A DNA stretch of 64,000 bases from Setomelanomma holmii (GCA_010015745.1 ML978189.1:228550-292549), one strand, 5' to 3'; shown: positions 49,515-61,556, numbered from the stretch's first letter. The notes: generated from the letters alone by a model not told the origin. Numbers and translations are program-made.

Positions 49515-52407
49515 ATGGCCAATTCCAAGTAAGCTATCAACGAAGCCTCTCTAGCGGGACAGCTCTACGGACATTATCTGACGGACTCCAGATATGAATA
49601 CGTGCGCCTCTTCGAGCAGCCCGATAATCTGCTTGCCAATACTTGGATTGTGGTACGGATCGATGGACGAGGCTTCTCAAAGTACGTCGATTCTCTTCAC
49701 AACCTTTCTTTTCTGCAATGAAATCTCCGTATTGCTTGTTCCTGTTCATGCAGGTACCTGTCGCCAGGAAGAATGGCGCATGAACATGCAACTTTACCTC
49801 CGGCTCATAGCTCGGCTAAATACTATCGCATAAGACTTCACGGCGCCTCTGCTAATGCAACGCACCAAGACTTACGACGAAATACAAATTCGTCAAGCCA
49901 AATGACCGGAATGCGCTCGATCTCATGAACGCCGCAGCTGAGGCTGTGATGAAAGAATTGCCGGACCTCGTACTTGCATATGGTAATAGCGACGAATATA
50001 GGTACGTAATGTATGCTCATTGGGAAATGATGTTGTATGAGACAGCTTGGTATTCGCAATACATTGTTCGAAACTGACGATCAGCGTCGGGCATGGGTGG
50101 GAGCGGTGTATGTCCCACAAACAGCTAAGCTGACGTGTGTTGTAGTTTCGTCTTTCACAAGGACTGTGTCCTCTTTGAGCGTCGAGCAAGGTACGAGCGC
50201 AATCTTACTTGCGAAGCCGATCCACGCAGCCATGTAATATCTGATGGACTAAGATATTCTTAGCAAGTTGACCACCACGATCACGTCGACCTTTACCAGC
50301 TATTATGTCTTCCTTTGGTCGCAATACTTTCCGGACAAGCCACTCACGCCTCCACTACCTTCTTTCGATGGACGTGTAGTGTGCTATCCGAGCGACTTCA
50401 ATTTGCGAGATTACATGAGCTGGCGACAAGTCGACTGTAAGTTGATCGATCTCTTGCATTTATTCAGCATGGCAAGCAATTCATCAGATGCGGAGCTACT
50501 GCAGGTCTTTCTACTACGTTGCATCCTAGCCGGACTCAGAAACTCTGACACTACCGCAGGCCATATCAACAATCTTTACAATACCACGTTCTGGACTCTG
50601 GTACAGCAAGGTGGCATGGGGCCACGAGAAGCTGAACAGAGGTTGTCGGGCACGGTCTCGGCTGACAAGAACGAGATCCTTTTCAAAGATTTCGGCGTCA
50701 ACTACAACAACGAGCCAGAGTGTTTCAAGAAGGGTACTGTCTTGTATCGCGACGTAGGTCGAAACGAAACACCGTGCGGCTAACCCCAATATCTAACGAT
50801 CACAGTTCTTTACCGCTTCAGCTCCTAAGCGACCATCGTCAGCGGCTCAGCCACAAGAATCATCGCCAACTATAGCGTCCCCTCGACCTACTCGAGCTTC
50901 AGCCACGAACCTAGCGCGACCGATTGAAAAGGTCATTCCCTTCCTGCAGGACCAGACATCATCGCCCACCTCAACAGATCCTTGCCCGACATTCCTCTCT
51001 ACGACTTCGACACCGTCTCCGCCACCCTCGCCACGAGCCATGTCAAGGTTCGCATTCCCCAACCCACTTCAATCGAATCCGGTCAGTCCCCGTAACAGCT
51101 CATATTCGCCAGTCAGTATGCCGATGTCACCACCTTCAACCGTGACCTCGCCGATGGGTAACATGTACATTACTTCGGGTCCAAAGCAACCTCTTCCCAA
51201 TCTGGTGCCTTTACCACTATCTCCACCGATACTCAAGCCAAGCACTAAGCCTCCACTATCATTGAATGCGCCTAATCCAACGACAAGGACCAACTTCTCA
51301 CCCACGTCGCCTGCCCCTGGATTTGGCTCTACCTTTCCTATCACCGGATACAGTCACTCCACACCTACCGAGCCTCAACGGCCAATGTCACATTCGGCGT
51401 CTGCATCCTTGACTTTGGCGGGCTCTTCGCCTCCGCAGCCACACAGGCTCAAACAGCGCTCACCAAGCCAGCCTCACTTGCCAAGCTACTTTTCCCCAGG
51501 TCAAACTCAGCAGCCACCGGCAATCCCATTGCGTATCTCCAGCATACCATCGAACAATAAACCACGGAAACTTTCCTTGAACAAGCATCCGTCCCTATCG
51601 ACACTCAGGCCCGCGAGGAAAAGTACTGAGGAGAAGGAAACTACGTTCGTTGACCCGCAAGCAGCCGGATCATCTACACCTCGCAAAGTCAGCCCACCAC
51701 TGCGCACCTACAAGGCTTTGCCAAACCCACCCATGAACCCCGAAGAAGAGATGCAGACGAGGGATAAAGTCATGAGCAGCAGTCCGCAGAATTGGTCAAC
51801 ATACGTCACTGCCCGATACTCACCACCTAGCCGGACAAGCGACCACTACAAGCGCGGTGGCCAGATCTGGCCGGACCCAGGTCGAGATGAAGAGCTCAGT
51901 CATCCCGGTATGGCAGAGCTACCCAATACACCTGCGCGAACAACGAAGAGCCACGCGCGTCTGCACTCAGCGCCAGTAACTGCTTCGCTATATCAACCGT
52001 TCCAATCACCAGATGTCCAGGCCCTAGCCACTGCAGCGTCAAGGCGTAGTCCACCCAACACTTTCGAGTCAGAAATACAGCCCACTGCCCCGTTGAAGGA
52101 CAGTCCGCACTCCAAACAGAAATCTGTTACCAAAACTCCTGCATCTCATAGCGTAACCCAAGACACGCATACTTCACAAACCGCCAAGCCTCCCAAAGGC
52201 AAAGAAAAGCAAAACGTGACGGAGAAAGGTGGCTGGGCCGCCGGCACACAAACAGGTCAAGGCCGACCCGTGCAGCAGAGCCGTACGCAAAAGGACAAGG
52301 ATCGCAAGAAGAGAAGTAAGGCAAAGATTCTTATTGAGCATGTGGATATCATTAGGGATGAGTTCTGGGACAAGAGGCCGTGGATATTGAGTGGGAAGAC
52401 GGGGTGA
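49515..52407 (+). CDS. THG1: tRNA-His guanylyltransferase with large disordered insertion
   Basis: Seven exons: 49515-49528, 49592-49681, 49870-50001, 50146-50190, 50264-50436, 50560-50753, 50806-52407, giving 749 residues with all phases consistent. The catalytic domain occupies the first ~216 residues: MANSKYEYVRLFEQ, TWIVVRIDGRGFSK (metal-binding Asp), NALDLMNAAAEAVMKELPDL, GNSDEYSFVFHKDC (second Asp and Glu), then HINNLYNTTFWTLVQQGGM. The usual C-terminal motif, KAKILIEHVDIIRDEFWDKR with PWIL, comes only at the very end. Between them lie about 490 Ser/Pro/Thr-rich residues, whereas Thg1 is normally about 240-300 residues. The enzyme adds G-1 to tRNA-His by reverse polymerisation, an essential step for histidyl-tRNA synthetase. 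Intron 5 (50437-50559, 123 nt) is a multiple of three without stop. Confidence 0.9.
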
Positions 52408-52787
52408 GTGATGGATTATTGTTCACTGTTCTTGAAAGGTATCTTTGTTTCAACGAGGGGGAAGCGTGTGCTATTGGACCGGATGGATTGTTTTGATAGC
52501 CGGGTTGCTGCATCTGTGATGCGGCCAATGCTGATATTTAGTTCATGAACGACTGATGATGCAATGTGTCCTAAACGTCGCTTGCTAATGCTCCCAACCG
52601 CCTTCTGACGCTAACTAGTCCCAGAAAGCCATTCAATGCCCACTAATGCTCGTCTGTCACCTCGCCCTTAACCGCTACTTCACGGATGTTTGTGGCCATG
52701 AGTGATTTGTGATCGTCCTCCCCAGCTCTTCGTTCTTCCCGAGGTTTTCAATCGTGCGCTTGCTAGGTAATGTAGCCGTCGCTGGAA
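52408..52787. other. convergent 3' region of THG1 and the G-patch gene
   Basis: No gene; holds the two 3' UTRs. Confidence 0.45.
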
Positions 52788-53923
52788 TTACTCGCTTCTA
52801 GCTCTAGCCTCCTGTTCCATCGCTTTGAGGCGCCGTAGTGCTGTTCTCGTCGCCTCCTTCGCATTGATGCGCCGTATTGTTTTTACCGCCACCTCCTTCG
52901 CCTTTCGGTTGAGGACTCCTGCGTTGCCCGGAAACTCACCTGTTGCCACTTTATGAGCACGCTTATGAGGCACCGTCTTTGTCGTGGCTGGCTTGGTCTT
53001 CGGGGTTGCGCGCGGTGTACGTGCAACGGACTTCGGTGGTAGGATGGTCGCGGCGGTCTCGTCCTCGACAAGTCCAAGCACAGGACCAGCCGATGTGTGT
53101 ACTTTGTCCTTGGCTCGATGTAGCAAGGCGGAATCACCTTCGCGGTCAGTGAAGAAGGGGAGGTTCGAATTGGAATCGTCGTACCTAGTGCTACACGTCT
53201 CGGCCCTCTTCTGGATGCGCCGCTGAATGTACTCGTGCAGTGTCTGATCCTTTGCCACTGCGCGCTTCTCGGCTTCAGCCTTCTCCTCCAATGAGAGCTT
53301 GGCGATCTTGCGGGCTACCGCATGTTCGTTCGCTGTGTTTCGCTTGGTTGATGATGCTGGCTCCATCGCTGGCGCAGACTTCTTGCTCTTTTTGTGTTTC
53401 TTTGCCTTCTTCTCTGCGATCTCAGCGCCGTCCACTTGCTTGCGCTTAGTCTTCCTATCTGACGTTTTGGTGGACTTGGTGTTGGCCTCGGTGTCGGAGG
53501 CTGAGACTGATGTGGGTGGTGTACTCGCTCCTGACGGCGGTATGGAGGTATCGGTCGCGCTCGAGATGTCGTCGATTGTGCCAGCAATTGCCTCGCCCTT
53601 CACGAAGAAGCCGTATAGTCCGCCACGGTTAACACCCTTCGTGCGAATCTGGTTGAGGGTGCTCTGTGTAGCATTAATTAACAGTTCGTGCGCTGGGCCA
53701 GTCGTGCTACCTCTTCCCCGGTGCCAATGCTTTGCAAGCTCTGATCATAAGCTCGCATCCACCACTGGTCGTCAGTTGTCCAAGCCGCCTTCTTCTTGCC
53801 GAGTCCGAGTTGGTCCTGTTTGTGCGCAATGAGAAGAGGCTTCTTGATGCCGCGGCCGGTGGAGTCGAGAGAGTGGCCGGACCCCTTCCATCCCTGCTTG
53901 CGCAGGTAAGATTCGGCGTTCAT
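52788..53923 (-). CDS. TMA23-like G-patch nucleolar protein
   Basis: Exons 53923-53711 and 53663-52788, 362 residues. The 47-nt intron (GTAGCA..TTAATTAATG..CACAG) joins GTGEE to STLNQIRTKG in phase 0. The N-terminus MNAESYLRKQGWKGSGHSLD followed by GRGIKKPLLIAHKQDQLGLG is the short, divergent G-patch of Tma23/PinX1-like fungal proteins, and the next exon continues GVNRGGLYGFFVKGEAIAG. The rest is Lys/Ala/Thr-rich with nuclear/nucleolar localisation-like tracts (EKKAKKHKKSKKS). Yeast Tma23 is a nucleolar ribosome-biogenesis factor; G-patch proteins activate DEAH helicases, so a helicase cofactor role in ribosome assembly is likely. Confidence 0.8.
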
Positions 53924-54838
53924 CGTTTGCTGGTGAAAGGTGAGAGAGAGCAAGCTGGAGGCGCTTGCGCATGAAATTTTGGTGGGTCGCGCTGGGCGCC
54001 GAACTTTTGCCGTGGGGTCGACCCGTAAGTTTTCGTGTGGACTCGGACCTCCGCCTCAGCAACACGCAACCCTCGTTCAATCACCGTAGACCGTTTCCGT
54101 GCCACATTGCTTTGCCTTTTATCCCTCTTACGCTCGATACTAGAAGCGCTACGCCGTTCGTGTACACTCCCGTGCTCGCCTTGCATTTGCCACGACTTAG
54201 ACACAGAACCGCAGTACGCAGTAGCAGCAATGCATGACGCTGCAAGACGAGCAGTTTATGGCACTGCCGATTGGGCCATGCTGCCAAAACAGGATTTCGT
54301 ATCATCACACTGGATTCGAGAACGCGTAGGATGGTATGCATCGCCATGAACGGCCCGATCCAAACGACATTTGCTCTTTATATCACTGCTCCTTGCCATT
54401 GAGCATTCGTACACTAAGACTGGGCCGTCCTTTCTTGTACGGTTGTGATTCTGCTTTCAGTCAATAAAGTTGGACTTTTTGAAATGCCGTGGGTACGAAA
54501 CCGTTGTAGGTCATTTTTCAGTGCGCTCTTCGTTGTTGAAAGGCATTACGCATTACTACCTCATCTGGCGCAATGGCCGATGAGATGGAGAGTGCAGAAA
54601 TCCACGAGAACAACGATGAATATCACGCTTTCAATCATACTGGTTCCGTCTGCTTTGGCACGTCGTCGACAGTCGTGCCTTCCTTCACTTCACTGACTTG
54701 GCCTAGCGGCACATGGTCTCTCACCTTCTCGTCGCGTGCTCTCTCTTTCCTTGATCTCCTGCCTCAATTGATTCAACTACACTGTCGACTAGACAGTACC
54801 ATTACCTACCTTCATCATACCCAAACATTCTGGTAATC
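53924..54838. other. divergent promoter region
   Basis: Between the G-patch gene and the phosphoesterase gene. Short frames on the plus strand (54035-54349, 54573-54836) have no domains. Holds both promoters. Confidence 0.45.
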
Positions 54839-56203
54839 ATGAAGCGCGGAACCTTCCTTACCTTCGTCATAACGTTCGCAAGCGCAGCGCCGGTCATCGA
54901 GCAGGGTCACCACAAGACACCGCGCAACATCCCCAACTACCCGGGCATTCAGTTTGGCTCTGATGGGAAACTCTCGATTTCGGTCTTCAGCGACCTGCAC
55001 CTCGGAGAGCGTAAGTTGGCCATGGCGTCTCAAGATCATTCGGGGTACTGATAATAGCTAGCTGGCGGCGAGCAGAAGGACTGGAAGACGATCGGTGTCA
55101 TGAGCTCGGTCCTTGACAATGAGCGCCCGAACATGGTCATACTCAATGGCGACATGACCTCGTGCGAGTTTGTAGGCCCGGACAATTACAACAAGCTCAT
55201 CGACCAGGTGGTGTCTCCGCTCACCGAGCGAAATCTTCCTTTTGGCGCAACTTTCGGCAATCACGATTGGTCTGAGACCTGCAGCACCCTTTCTATGTCT
55301 CAACATATGTGGTGGGACATCAAGGGCAAGAATGGTCAGAAGCTCTCGTTCACCACGCAATCTGTGGACGGACCTGTTGAGGAGGTCGGCGTCAGCAACT
55401 ACTACATCCCGGTGTATAGTTCTTCGGATGGTGGCAAGCTGTCGATGCTGCTGTGGTTCTTCGACAGCAAAGGCGGTCGAGTCTTTCAACCCGGCAAGAA
55501 CCTTGACCAGTCGACCACCAGCTACGTTGACGATCGGGTACGCTTGCGTCACTCTGGTACAGCTGGGTGTCTGTTAACATTGAATAGGTGGCCTCTTGGT
55601 TCCAGAATACACGTGACCAGTTCAACGCTCAAAACGGTCGAGTCATTCCCAGCCTCGCCTTCGTGCACATACCGGTGCAAGCGACTCGTGCTTTCCAAAA
55701 GTTCGGAGGCTTCGGCGAGAGCACCACACCAGGCCTAAATACAGAGTACATCGGTCATGAAGATGATTGCCCTGGGTCGGACTGCTACAACCATCGCGAC
55801 GACAAGTTTATGAAGGCGCTAGTCGAGACTCAAGGTCTAATGGCTGTCTTCTCCGGTCATGATCATGGCATCGAGTAAGTTCTTCCAGCCTCGCAGCGCA
55901 TGAAGATGCAAGCCGCTTATTACCTGCAGCTGGTGTATGAAGTGGAATAAGGACCTTCCCACGAGCCCTGCGAACGGTAATGGCGTTCACTTCTGCTTCA
56001 ACCGTCACTCGGGCTTCGGCGGCTACTCCAATTGGAAGCGCGGAGCACGACAAATTATGGTCGAAGAATGGAAACTGGGCAAGAATGAACTGGACACTTG
56101 GATCCGCCTTGAGGATGGCAGCGTGTCTGGCCGAGTGACCTTGAACGCAACGTATGGAATAGACCAGTACCCCAAGGTCGAGCATGTGCAGAGCTCTGGC
56201 TAG
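54839..56203 (+). CDS. secreted calcineurin-like metallophosphoesterase
   Basis: Four exons: 54839-55010, 55062-55537, 55588-55874, 55930-56203, giving 402 residues. Introns are 50-55 nt with branch-like CTGATAAT and TGTTAACA sites. A signal peptide is clear (MKRGTFLTFVITFASAAPV). Metal-binding motifs in order: FSDLHLGE (residues 50-57, D-x-H), LNGDMTS (GD), TFGNHDW (GNHD) and FSGHDHG (GHxH), with HIPVQ before it. These are the five blocks of the calcineurin/purple acid phosphatase superfamily. DWCMKW and CFNRHSGFGGY near the C-terminus are typical of the fungal Dcr2-like/PHO-type group. It is probably a secreted or vacuolar phosphatase or phosphodiesterase. The exon 1-2 junction could use either of two neighbouring AGs; the one at 55060-55061 keeps frame. 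Confidence 0.85.
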
Positions 56204-57072
56204 TAGACTCAGTTCAGCCTCCTCTAAATACGCCGAAGTCAACATCCCCGCCTTCTAGACCGACCGGAGGTTGCACTTAGATCACCGCCAACGGGCCGAT
56301 TCGGAAAAGGGCTCCCATTCAAGAAGTCCACAAAGGACAAAAAGTTGTCACGCGATACGGTCGTTGGCTACAATGGTATAATCTTCTATCAGCATCATGT
56401 AGGTCTTATATATGTGCGCCTCTGCGCAAGTAGACTTACCAGAAAGCATGGTTTACAACTGCTCTTCTCCCCTCTCAGCGTGTCAACGTGCCAGTCCGCT
56501 GTCTAGTGTCGTCAAATTTTGCTGCTCTAATGATCTCATAGTCCCGGCTGGCCCTTGGACCCTGAGCGTTTTCACCTGGGCGGCAGGCGTGCTTCGTGCA
56601 TATTGTCGATCGCGGAGACTAGCGCGTATACAGGGTACGTGCAGGCGCGTCGTGGGGTGCCCAGCATTTTGAGTATCACCACCATCGCTTCGAAGGCAGC
56701 TGCGCGAAGGCAAAAGCCACCGACGAGTGCAAGATGTTCGCTCTGCATCCGTTTGTTCTCGCAGCACCTGTATCAAAGACCATCGGTGTTGAATGTGGCG
56801 CCAAGCCATTCCCCATGCGTACATTTTCCGGTAGGAGCCACCCCCTCCTACCAAAAAATCCCGCAACTTGACCTGGACTCACTGCACGTGGGGACTTGTT
56901 GTGAATGAAAAGTTTAATGACGATGCAACCAAACAGGAGTCAAGGCTTGCTTGCAGGCGCTTGTTTTTATCAAATTCTTGTCACCCGGCTGCGGCGCCGT
57001 CGAGATAAGCTTGGTGTATAAGGTCTTGCAACGGTTCCATTCATCCACATCATCTTGATCAACTCAACCAAG
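56204..57072. other. intergenic, promoter region of the K+ transporter
   Basis: No supported gene. A TATA-like TATAAG at 57017-57022 lies 51 nt before the transporter ATG. Confidence 0.45.
57017..57022 (+). promoter_or_regulatory. TATA-like element of the K+ transporter gene
   Basis: TATAAG 51 nt upstream of ATG 57073. Sequence evidence only. Confidence 0.4.
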
Positions 57073-59691
57073 ATGGAGACCAGTATACAGTTTGCAGACG
57101 ATTTGCAGCGGCGGAGGAAATCGACTGCCTCTCAGAGCATCGGCGGTGTTGTGCCACTGCGCATACGATCACATTCTCAACGGCGGGCGAACTCTATCGA
57201 CGTGAAAGGCGCCGATCTCGAAGATGCAGAGGATGAAGACGCAGGGCTTCGCGCCGAGCGAGACTACAAGCAGAAGCAGGCACGAAAATGCCGCAAAGTG
57301 TGATCAACGCTCGCTGACGCGCTTCTAGGTGTTCAGCATGGGCCAGATGTTTCTACTGGCCTACCAATCTGTCGGTGTCATCTACGGCGACATTGGTACC
57401 TCGCCTCTCTATGTCTACTCGTCCACATTCACAGAGGAGCCAAATCATGCAGAATTGCTGGGTGCGCTCTCGCTCATCATATGGGCCCTCACCTTAATGG
57501 TCACGGTCAAGTACATCTTGATCATCCTACGCGCCGACAATGATGGCGAGGGTGGCACCTTTAGCACGTACTCTCTTCTATCTCGCTATGTATGGCCACC
57601 GGCAGCTCGTAAGCGTTCGTATGCTGACAACCCCCAGGCGAATATTTCCAATCGGGATCCGCGCGAAGCCACCATGATTCGTAGGTTCTGCGAGCACTTT
57701 TGACGACTACAGGATCACTGATGAGATCGCAGGCATGGAGCGATTGCTCACATCGGATCTCAGCCGCTCGACCAAGCATGTTCGTTCCGCGATAGAAAAC
57801 ACCAAGTTCTTCCGCGGTCTGCTCAAGACGATTGGTGTGCTGGCGGTCTCCATGGTTATGGCTGACGGTGTCCTCACACCCGCGCAGTCAGTTCTAGGCG
57901 CTGTACAGGGCTTGACAGTCGTCAACGAGAATATCTCCAAGCCGACGGTCGTGGGCGTGACGTGCGCAATTCTGGTCCTGCTCTTTGTGTTGCAGCCGTT
58001 GGGTACGTCAAAGTTGACCATGGCCTTTTCGCCCATCGTGATGCTGTGGCTCGCTTTCAACGCAGGTTTTGGTATCTTCAACCTGGCGAGGTCAGCATAT
58101 GCATCGACTTCTGATCGAAATATGCTAATTAGCTCAGGTACGACACTGCGGTGCTAAAAGCCTTCAATCCCTTTTACGCTTTTGACTACTTCATTCGCGG
58201 CAAGTACCATGCCTGGCGTAGCCTTGGTGGCATTTTGCTCTGCTTCACGGGTGTTGAGGCGCTCTTCGCGGACATTGGTGCATTCAGCCGCCGTGCGATC
58301 CAGATCAGCTGGCTGGGCTATGCATATCCATGTCTGCTCCTTGCGTACACTGGTCAAGCGGCGCATATCAGCGAGCATCCTGGTGCATACACAAATCCAT
58401 TCTACAACAGCGTTCCAACGGGTTGGCTCATTCCATCGCTGATCGTTGCGCTTGGTGCAGCTATTGTTGCATCCCAGGCCATGATCACTGCGACCTTCCA
58501 GGTATTTTAATTCTGGTATAGTGTTACCATGAAGCCACCGCTAATGCGACATAGCTTTTGACGCAAATCATGAAGCTTTCGTACTTCCCTCAGGTCAAGG
58601 TTGTTCACACCTCAAAGACTTACCATGGCCAACTTTACGTCCCTGTCGCCAACTGGCTGCTCATGATCGGGACCGTCATCATCGCAGCTGTCTATAACAA
58701 CACGACGTCTCTCGGTAATGCATATGGTGTCTGCGTCATGTTCGTTACCTTCTTTGACACCTGCATGGTCACTCTGGTCGCGATACTGGTATGGCGCATC
58801 AAGCCGTACTTCGTCTTCCTACCTTGGCTCATCATCGCCTGCATGGACGGCACATTTCTGTCGTCCGCACTTACCAAAGTGCCAGAAGGCGCATGGTTCA
58901 CCATTCTCCTCGCCATGCTACTCACCAGCGTCTTCATCCTCTGGCGCTTCGGAAAGGAACAGCAGTGGTTTGCGGAAGCCGAGGACCGCTTCCCAACCAC
59001 GCACTTCGTCAAGACCAACGAAGCCGGCGATTTGCAACTTTCTGACAAGTTCGGTGGCAAGGTTCTCAGTCGTGTACAAGGCTTCGGCATCTTCTTCGAC
59101 AAGGCTGGAGAGACCACACCGCTTATCTTCAGCCAATTCATTCGCAAACTCGTTACTGCACCTGAAGTCATCGTCTTCTTCCACCTCCGCCCGCTCGACC
59201 AGCCGTCCGTCCCACCGGAAGATCGTTACCACGTCACGCGTCTCGCAATTTCGCATTGCTATCGCCTCGTCGTGCGCCACGGCTACATGGACGAAGTCAT
59301 CACGCCCGACCTTGCCGCACTCATCTACAATCAAGTCCACCAACACATCGTGACCCGCGCGCTGGACCGCGAAGGCGAGAAGTCGTCTTCCACCGGCACC
59401 GACACCAAGACCCCGACCGTCGGGGAGAACGGCTCCGTGCGGGCGCCAACACCCTCGCCCAGCACAGCGAGCACTTCTGCGCGCCTCGAGTCGCTTGAGC
59501 GTGCGTTCAATCACGAAGCACTGTACATTATTGGCAAGGAGCAAATGAAGGTGAAGATGGGCACGAATTGGGTGCGCAAGGCATTGCTGGAGACGTTCTT
59601 GTTTTTGCGGGATAATACGCGTGCGAAGATTGCGAGCTTGAAAATCCCGATGGATAAGGTTATTGAAATTGGGTTTGTGAAGGAGGTTTGA
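57073..59691 (+). CDS. HAK1: HAK/KUP-type high-affinity potassium transporter
   Basis: Five exons: 57073-57279, 57329-57680, 57733-58090, 58138-58501, 58555-59691, giving 805 residues. Intron 1 is best read as a GC-AG intron (CAG/GCACGA, branch CGCTGACG, 49 nt), joining YKQKQ to VFSMGQMF; introns 2-4 are GT-AG of 47-53 nt. The first membrane helix has the K+-transporter signature QSVGVIYGDIGTSPLYVYSS. MADGVLTPAQSVLGAVQGL, ALFADIGAFSRRAIQISWL and ASQAMITATFQ are also hallmark motifs; about 12 helices are expected. The cytoplasmic tail has VEFFH-like strand VIVFFHLRPL and a Thr/Ser-rich linker near residues 680-720. Function: proton-coupled K+ uptake at the plasma membrane under low potassium, as known for Neurospora and Schwanniomyces HAK1. 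Confidence 0.93.
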
Positions 59692-60004
59692 GTGATGTGT
59701 GCGTGGGTGCGATCGCAGTGGAAGGGACGTGCAAGGCGCATGTTGGACGTACATATGACACCACTTGGAAGTGTGCATACAAGCCACGTAAACTCTGTTG
59801 ACAAGCACCTATATGGTATTGGAGAGCGGGAAATGAATGTTGAGCCTGGTTGCGCAAGCACCGACAACCCGAAGAAGTTTGTGACTGATTGGTGCATGTA
59901 ACGAGACCATATTCACCGCGCGTTTGGTCATAGTAACGAAAGATACTGCGTTGAACGAGCGTGTAGGTAGAAATCGATACACATCCTCACGACCCCCTTC
60001 CTCA
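59692..60004. other. convergent 3' region
   Basis: 3' UTR of the K+ transporter and of the minus-strand secreted protein. No other feature. Confidence 0.45.
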
Positions 60005-60475
60005 TTACCATCCATCCGGTTCACCCAAGAAAGCCTGATCATTGCTGAGCTCCCAGCCAAGCGGCCCCTTGACAACCCTAATAAGCGCTCCCATCTTTCC
60101 TTCACCTGCGTCGCCGGCCTTTCCGGCTGAGAAGTCCGTCATCTTGATCTGAGACACGTCGTTGCCTGGGTTAAAGACCCGAGTAGCTCCAGGAGGGATG
60201 CCCGTTCCGGTGCCTGCGGGCTTGGCGTCAATGCAGAGGGTGTTCTGCAGAGCTTCAATCAGGTTGCAGCTGGCTTGAAGGTCCAACGAGGAGGCTTCAG
60301 TTGCAGCAGGGTCACTGTCGGCATTGGAACTTTGGATATTTCCCTGCTTCAACAAAGCATTTTCGATAAGCTTTTGAATGCCGTCGGCATTAAGCTGGGC
60401 ATGAGTAGTGGGGAGGGCGAGAAGGAGAGCAAGGAAGAAAGAGGCGTTTCTGGAAGATTTCGACGCAAGCATCAT
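60005..60475 (-). CDS. small secreted protein of unknown function
   Basis: 156 residues from ATG 60475 (a second ATG follows directly). The signal peptide is strong: MMLASKSSRNASFFLALLLA then LPTTHAQ with probable cleavage after Ala. The mature part has only two cysteines, close together (ASCNLIEALQNTLCIDAKPA), and an acidic/Ser-rich N-terminal half. The region after residue 95 reads PPGATRVFNPGNDVSQIKMTDFS. I do not recognise a family. Size, secretion and lack of domains put it in the class of candidate effectors or small cell-wall-associated proteins, although effectors usually have more cysteines. No intron. Confidence 0.65.
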   Translation of the reverse strand: MMLASKSSRNASFFLALLLALPTTHAQLNADGIQKLIENALLKQGNIQSSNADSDPAATEASSLDLQASCNLIEALQNTLCIDAKPAGTGTGIPPGATRVFNPGNDVSQIKMTDFSAGKAGDAGEGKMGALIRVVKGPLGWELSNDQAFLGEPDGW

Positions 60476-61556
60476 GAGTGAAGCCGATGATTCTGCTGTG
60501 TAAGAAGTGATAGATGGCGAAAAAGAAAGGTCTTGGGCTTCTTATGTACTTTCTCGAGACCATATTTTGCCATTAATACGGATGTGGGCGTCGTCCGGCG
60601 CATACGCAACAGGCAGGTCCTTGACATGTTCGATTCGCAGAGCAGAACCACAGTTACTCCTGCCAGCCCCAGAACGTAAAACGAGAAGATCGGCATTTAT
60701 TTTCGAGAGCGCGGAGCTACCATCTTTGCTCACTCCTGAAGCATCGGTAGCACAAGACTTCCGCGGCTAGCGGTACGCTCGTGGCCAGCTACCGAAGTCC
60801 CAATGTACTACTTATACAAGCTCAGGGCTCGGCGATTGCGCTGTTTATGCCAACGTCTGAGCGTATTGCGTGAGTTGATGCAATGACAAAGAAAAGCATG
60901 TCAGCGCATTCGGGTGCCTCCAATGAACAGTGTCGGTGGAGATGAACAGTATGCAAATGGAAGAACCGAGTGCAATACAACTTTAGCCGCTGATGGTAAG
61001 GACCTTGTGACATGGGCTCCGTCTGTTAACCTTAGGTAAGGACCTTTCTCGCATCGGCACTTCGTTGGCTTAGCACGGCTGGAATCGTCACCTGCCGATA
61101 AAAGGCTGCAGCGGTGTACCCAGCCACTCGGAGTACATCACGCAACTTCAGACAGCTGTGATTAAAGACTATTCTAAGTCTGGTAACATGCAGAAAGTAC
61201 ACCAATGGCGCCTACGTGACGGCCAGTACAGCGCATCTGGCGAAGCATGCTAAGTCGAGAGGCATGCGCTTTCGCGACGACCGTAGGAGATGTGGAGCTA
61301 GAGCAGCGATCGAGCGATCTCCTCTGCAGACGGTCGCCTCAGTGCGAATCCTTAGTGACGTTGCTGATGACCTACTGGCTCACATTAGCGACTGTATTGT
61401 GTCGCGTTGTTGGCGTAAGACAGGGTTCATCAGTTCTGATAATTGGAGGTAGTTCATGGATTGAACGTGTGGATTTCCTCAGTAAGTGTAAAATGTCGTT
61501 TGAATATGGTCGTGGCATTTCGGTTAAGCCCAAGAGGTCCCGGGATTCAAGATAAA
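60476..61556. other. 1.1 kb intergenic region
   Basis: A minus-strand frame 60733-60542 begins at GTG and shows no family. Nothing else accepted. It should include the promoter of the secreted-protein gene and the 3' region of the HET gene. Confidence 0.45.

Noticed and set aside
57298..57328. 31-nt GT-AG intron in the K+ transporter
   Set aside because: Too short compared with all other introns here, and the protein junction is less like HAK proteins than the one given by the GC-AG intron from 57280.
58918..59808. 296-codon minus-strand frame opposite the K+ transporter C-terminus
   Set aside because: Antisense to a conserved transporter exon, low-complexity Leu/His/Arg content, no family resemblance.
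60542..60733. 63-codon minus-strand frame upstream of the secreted protein
   Set aside because: Starts with GTG, overlaps another frame and shows no conserved pattern.
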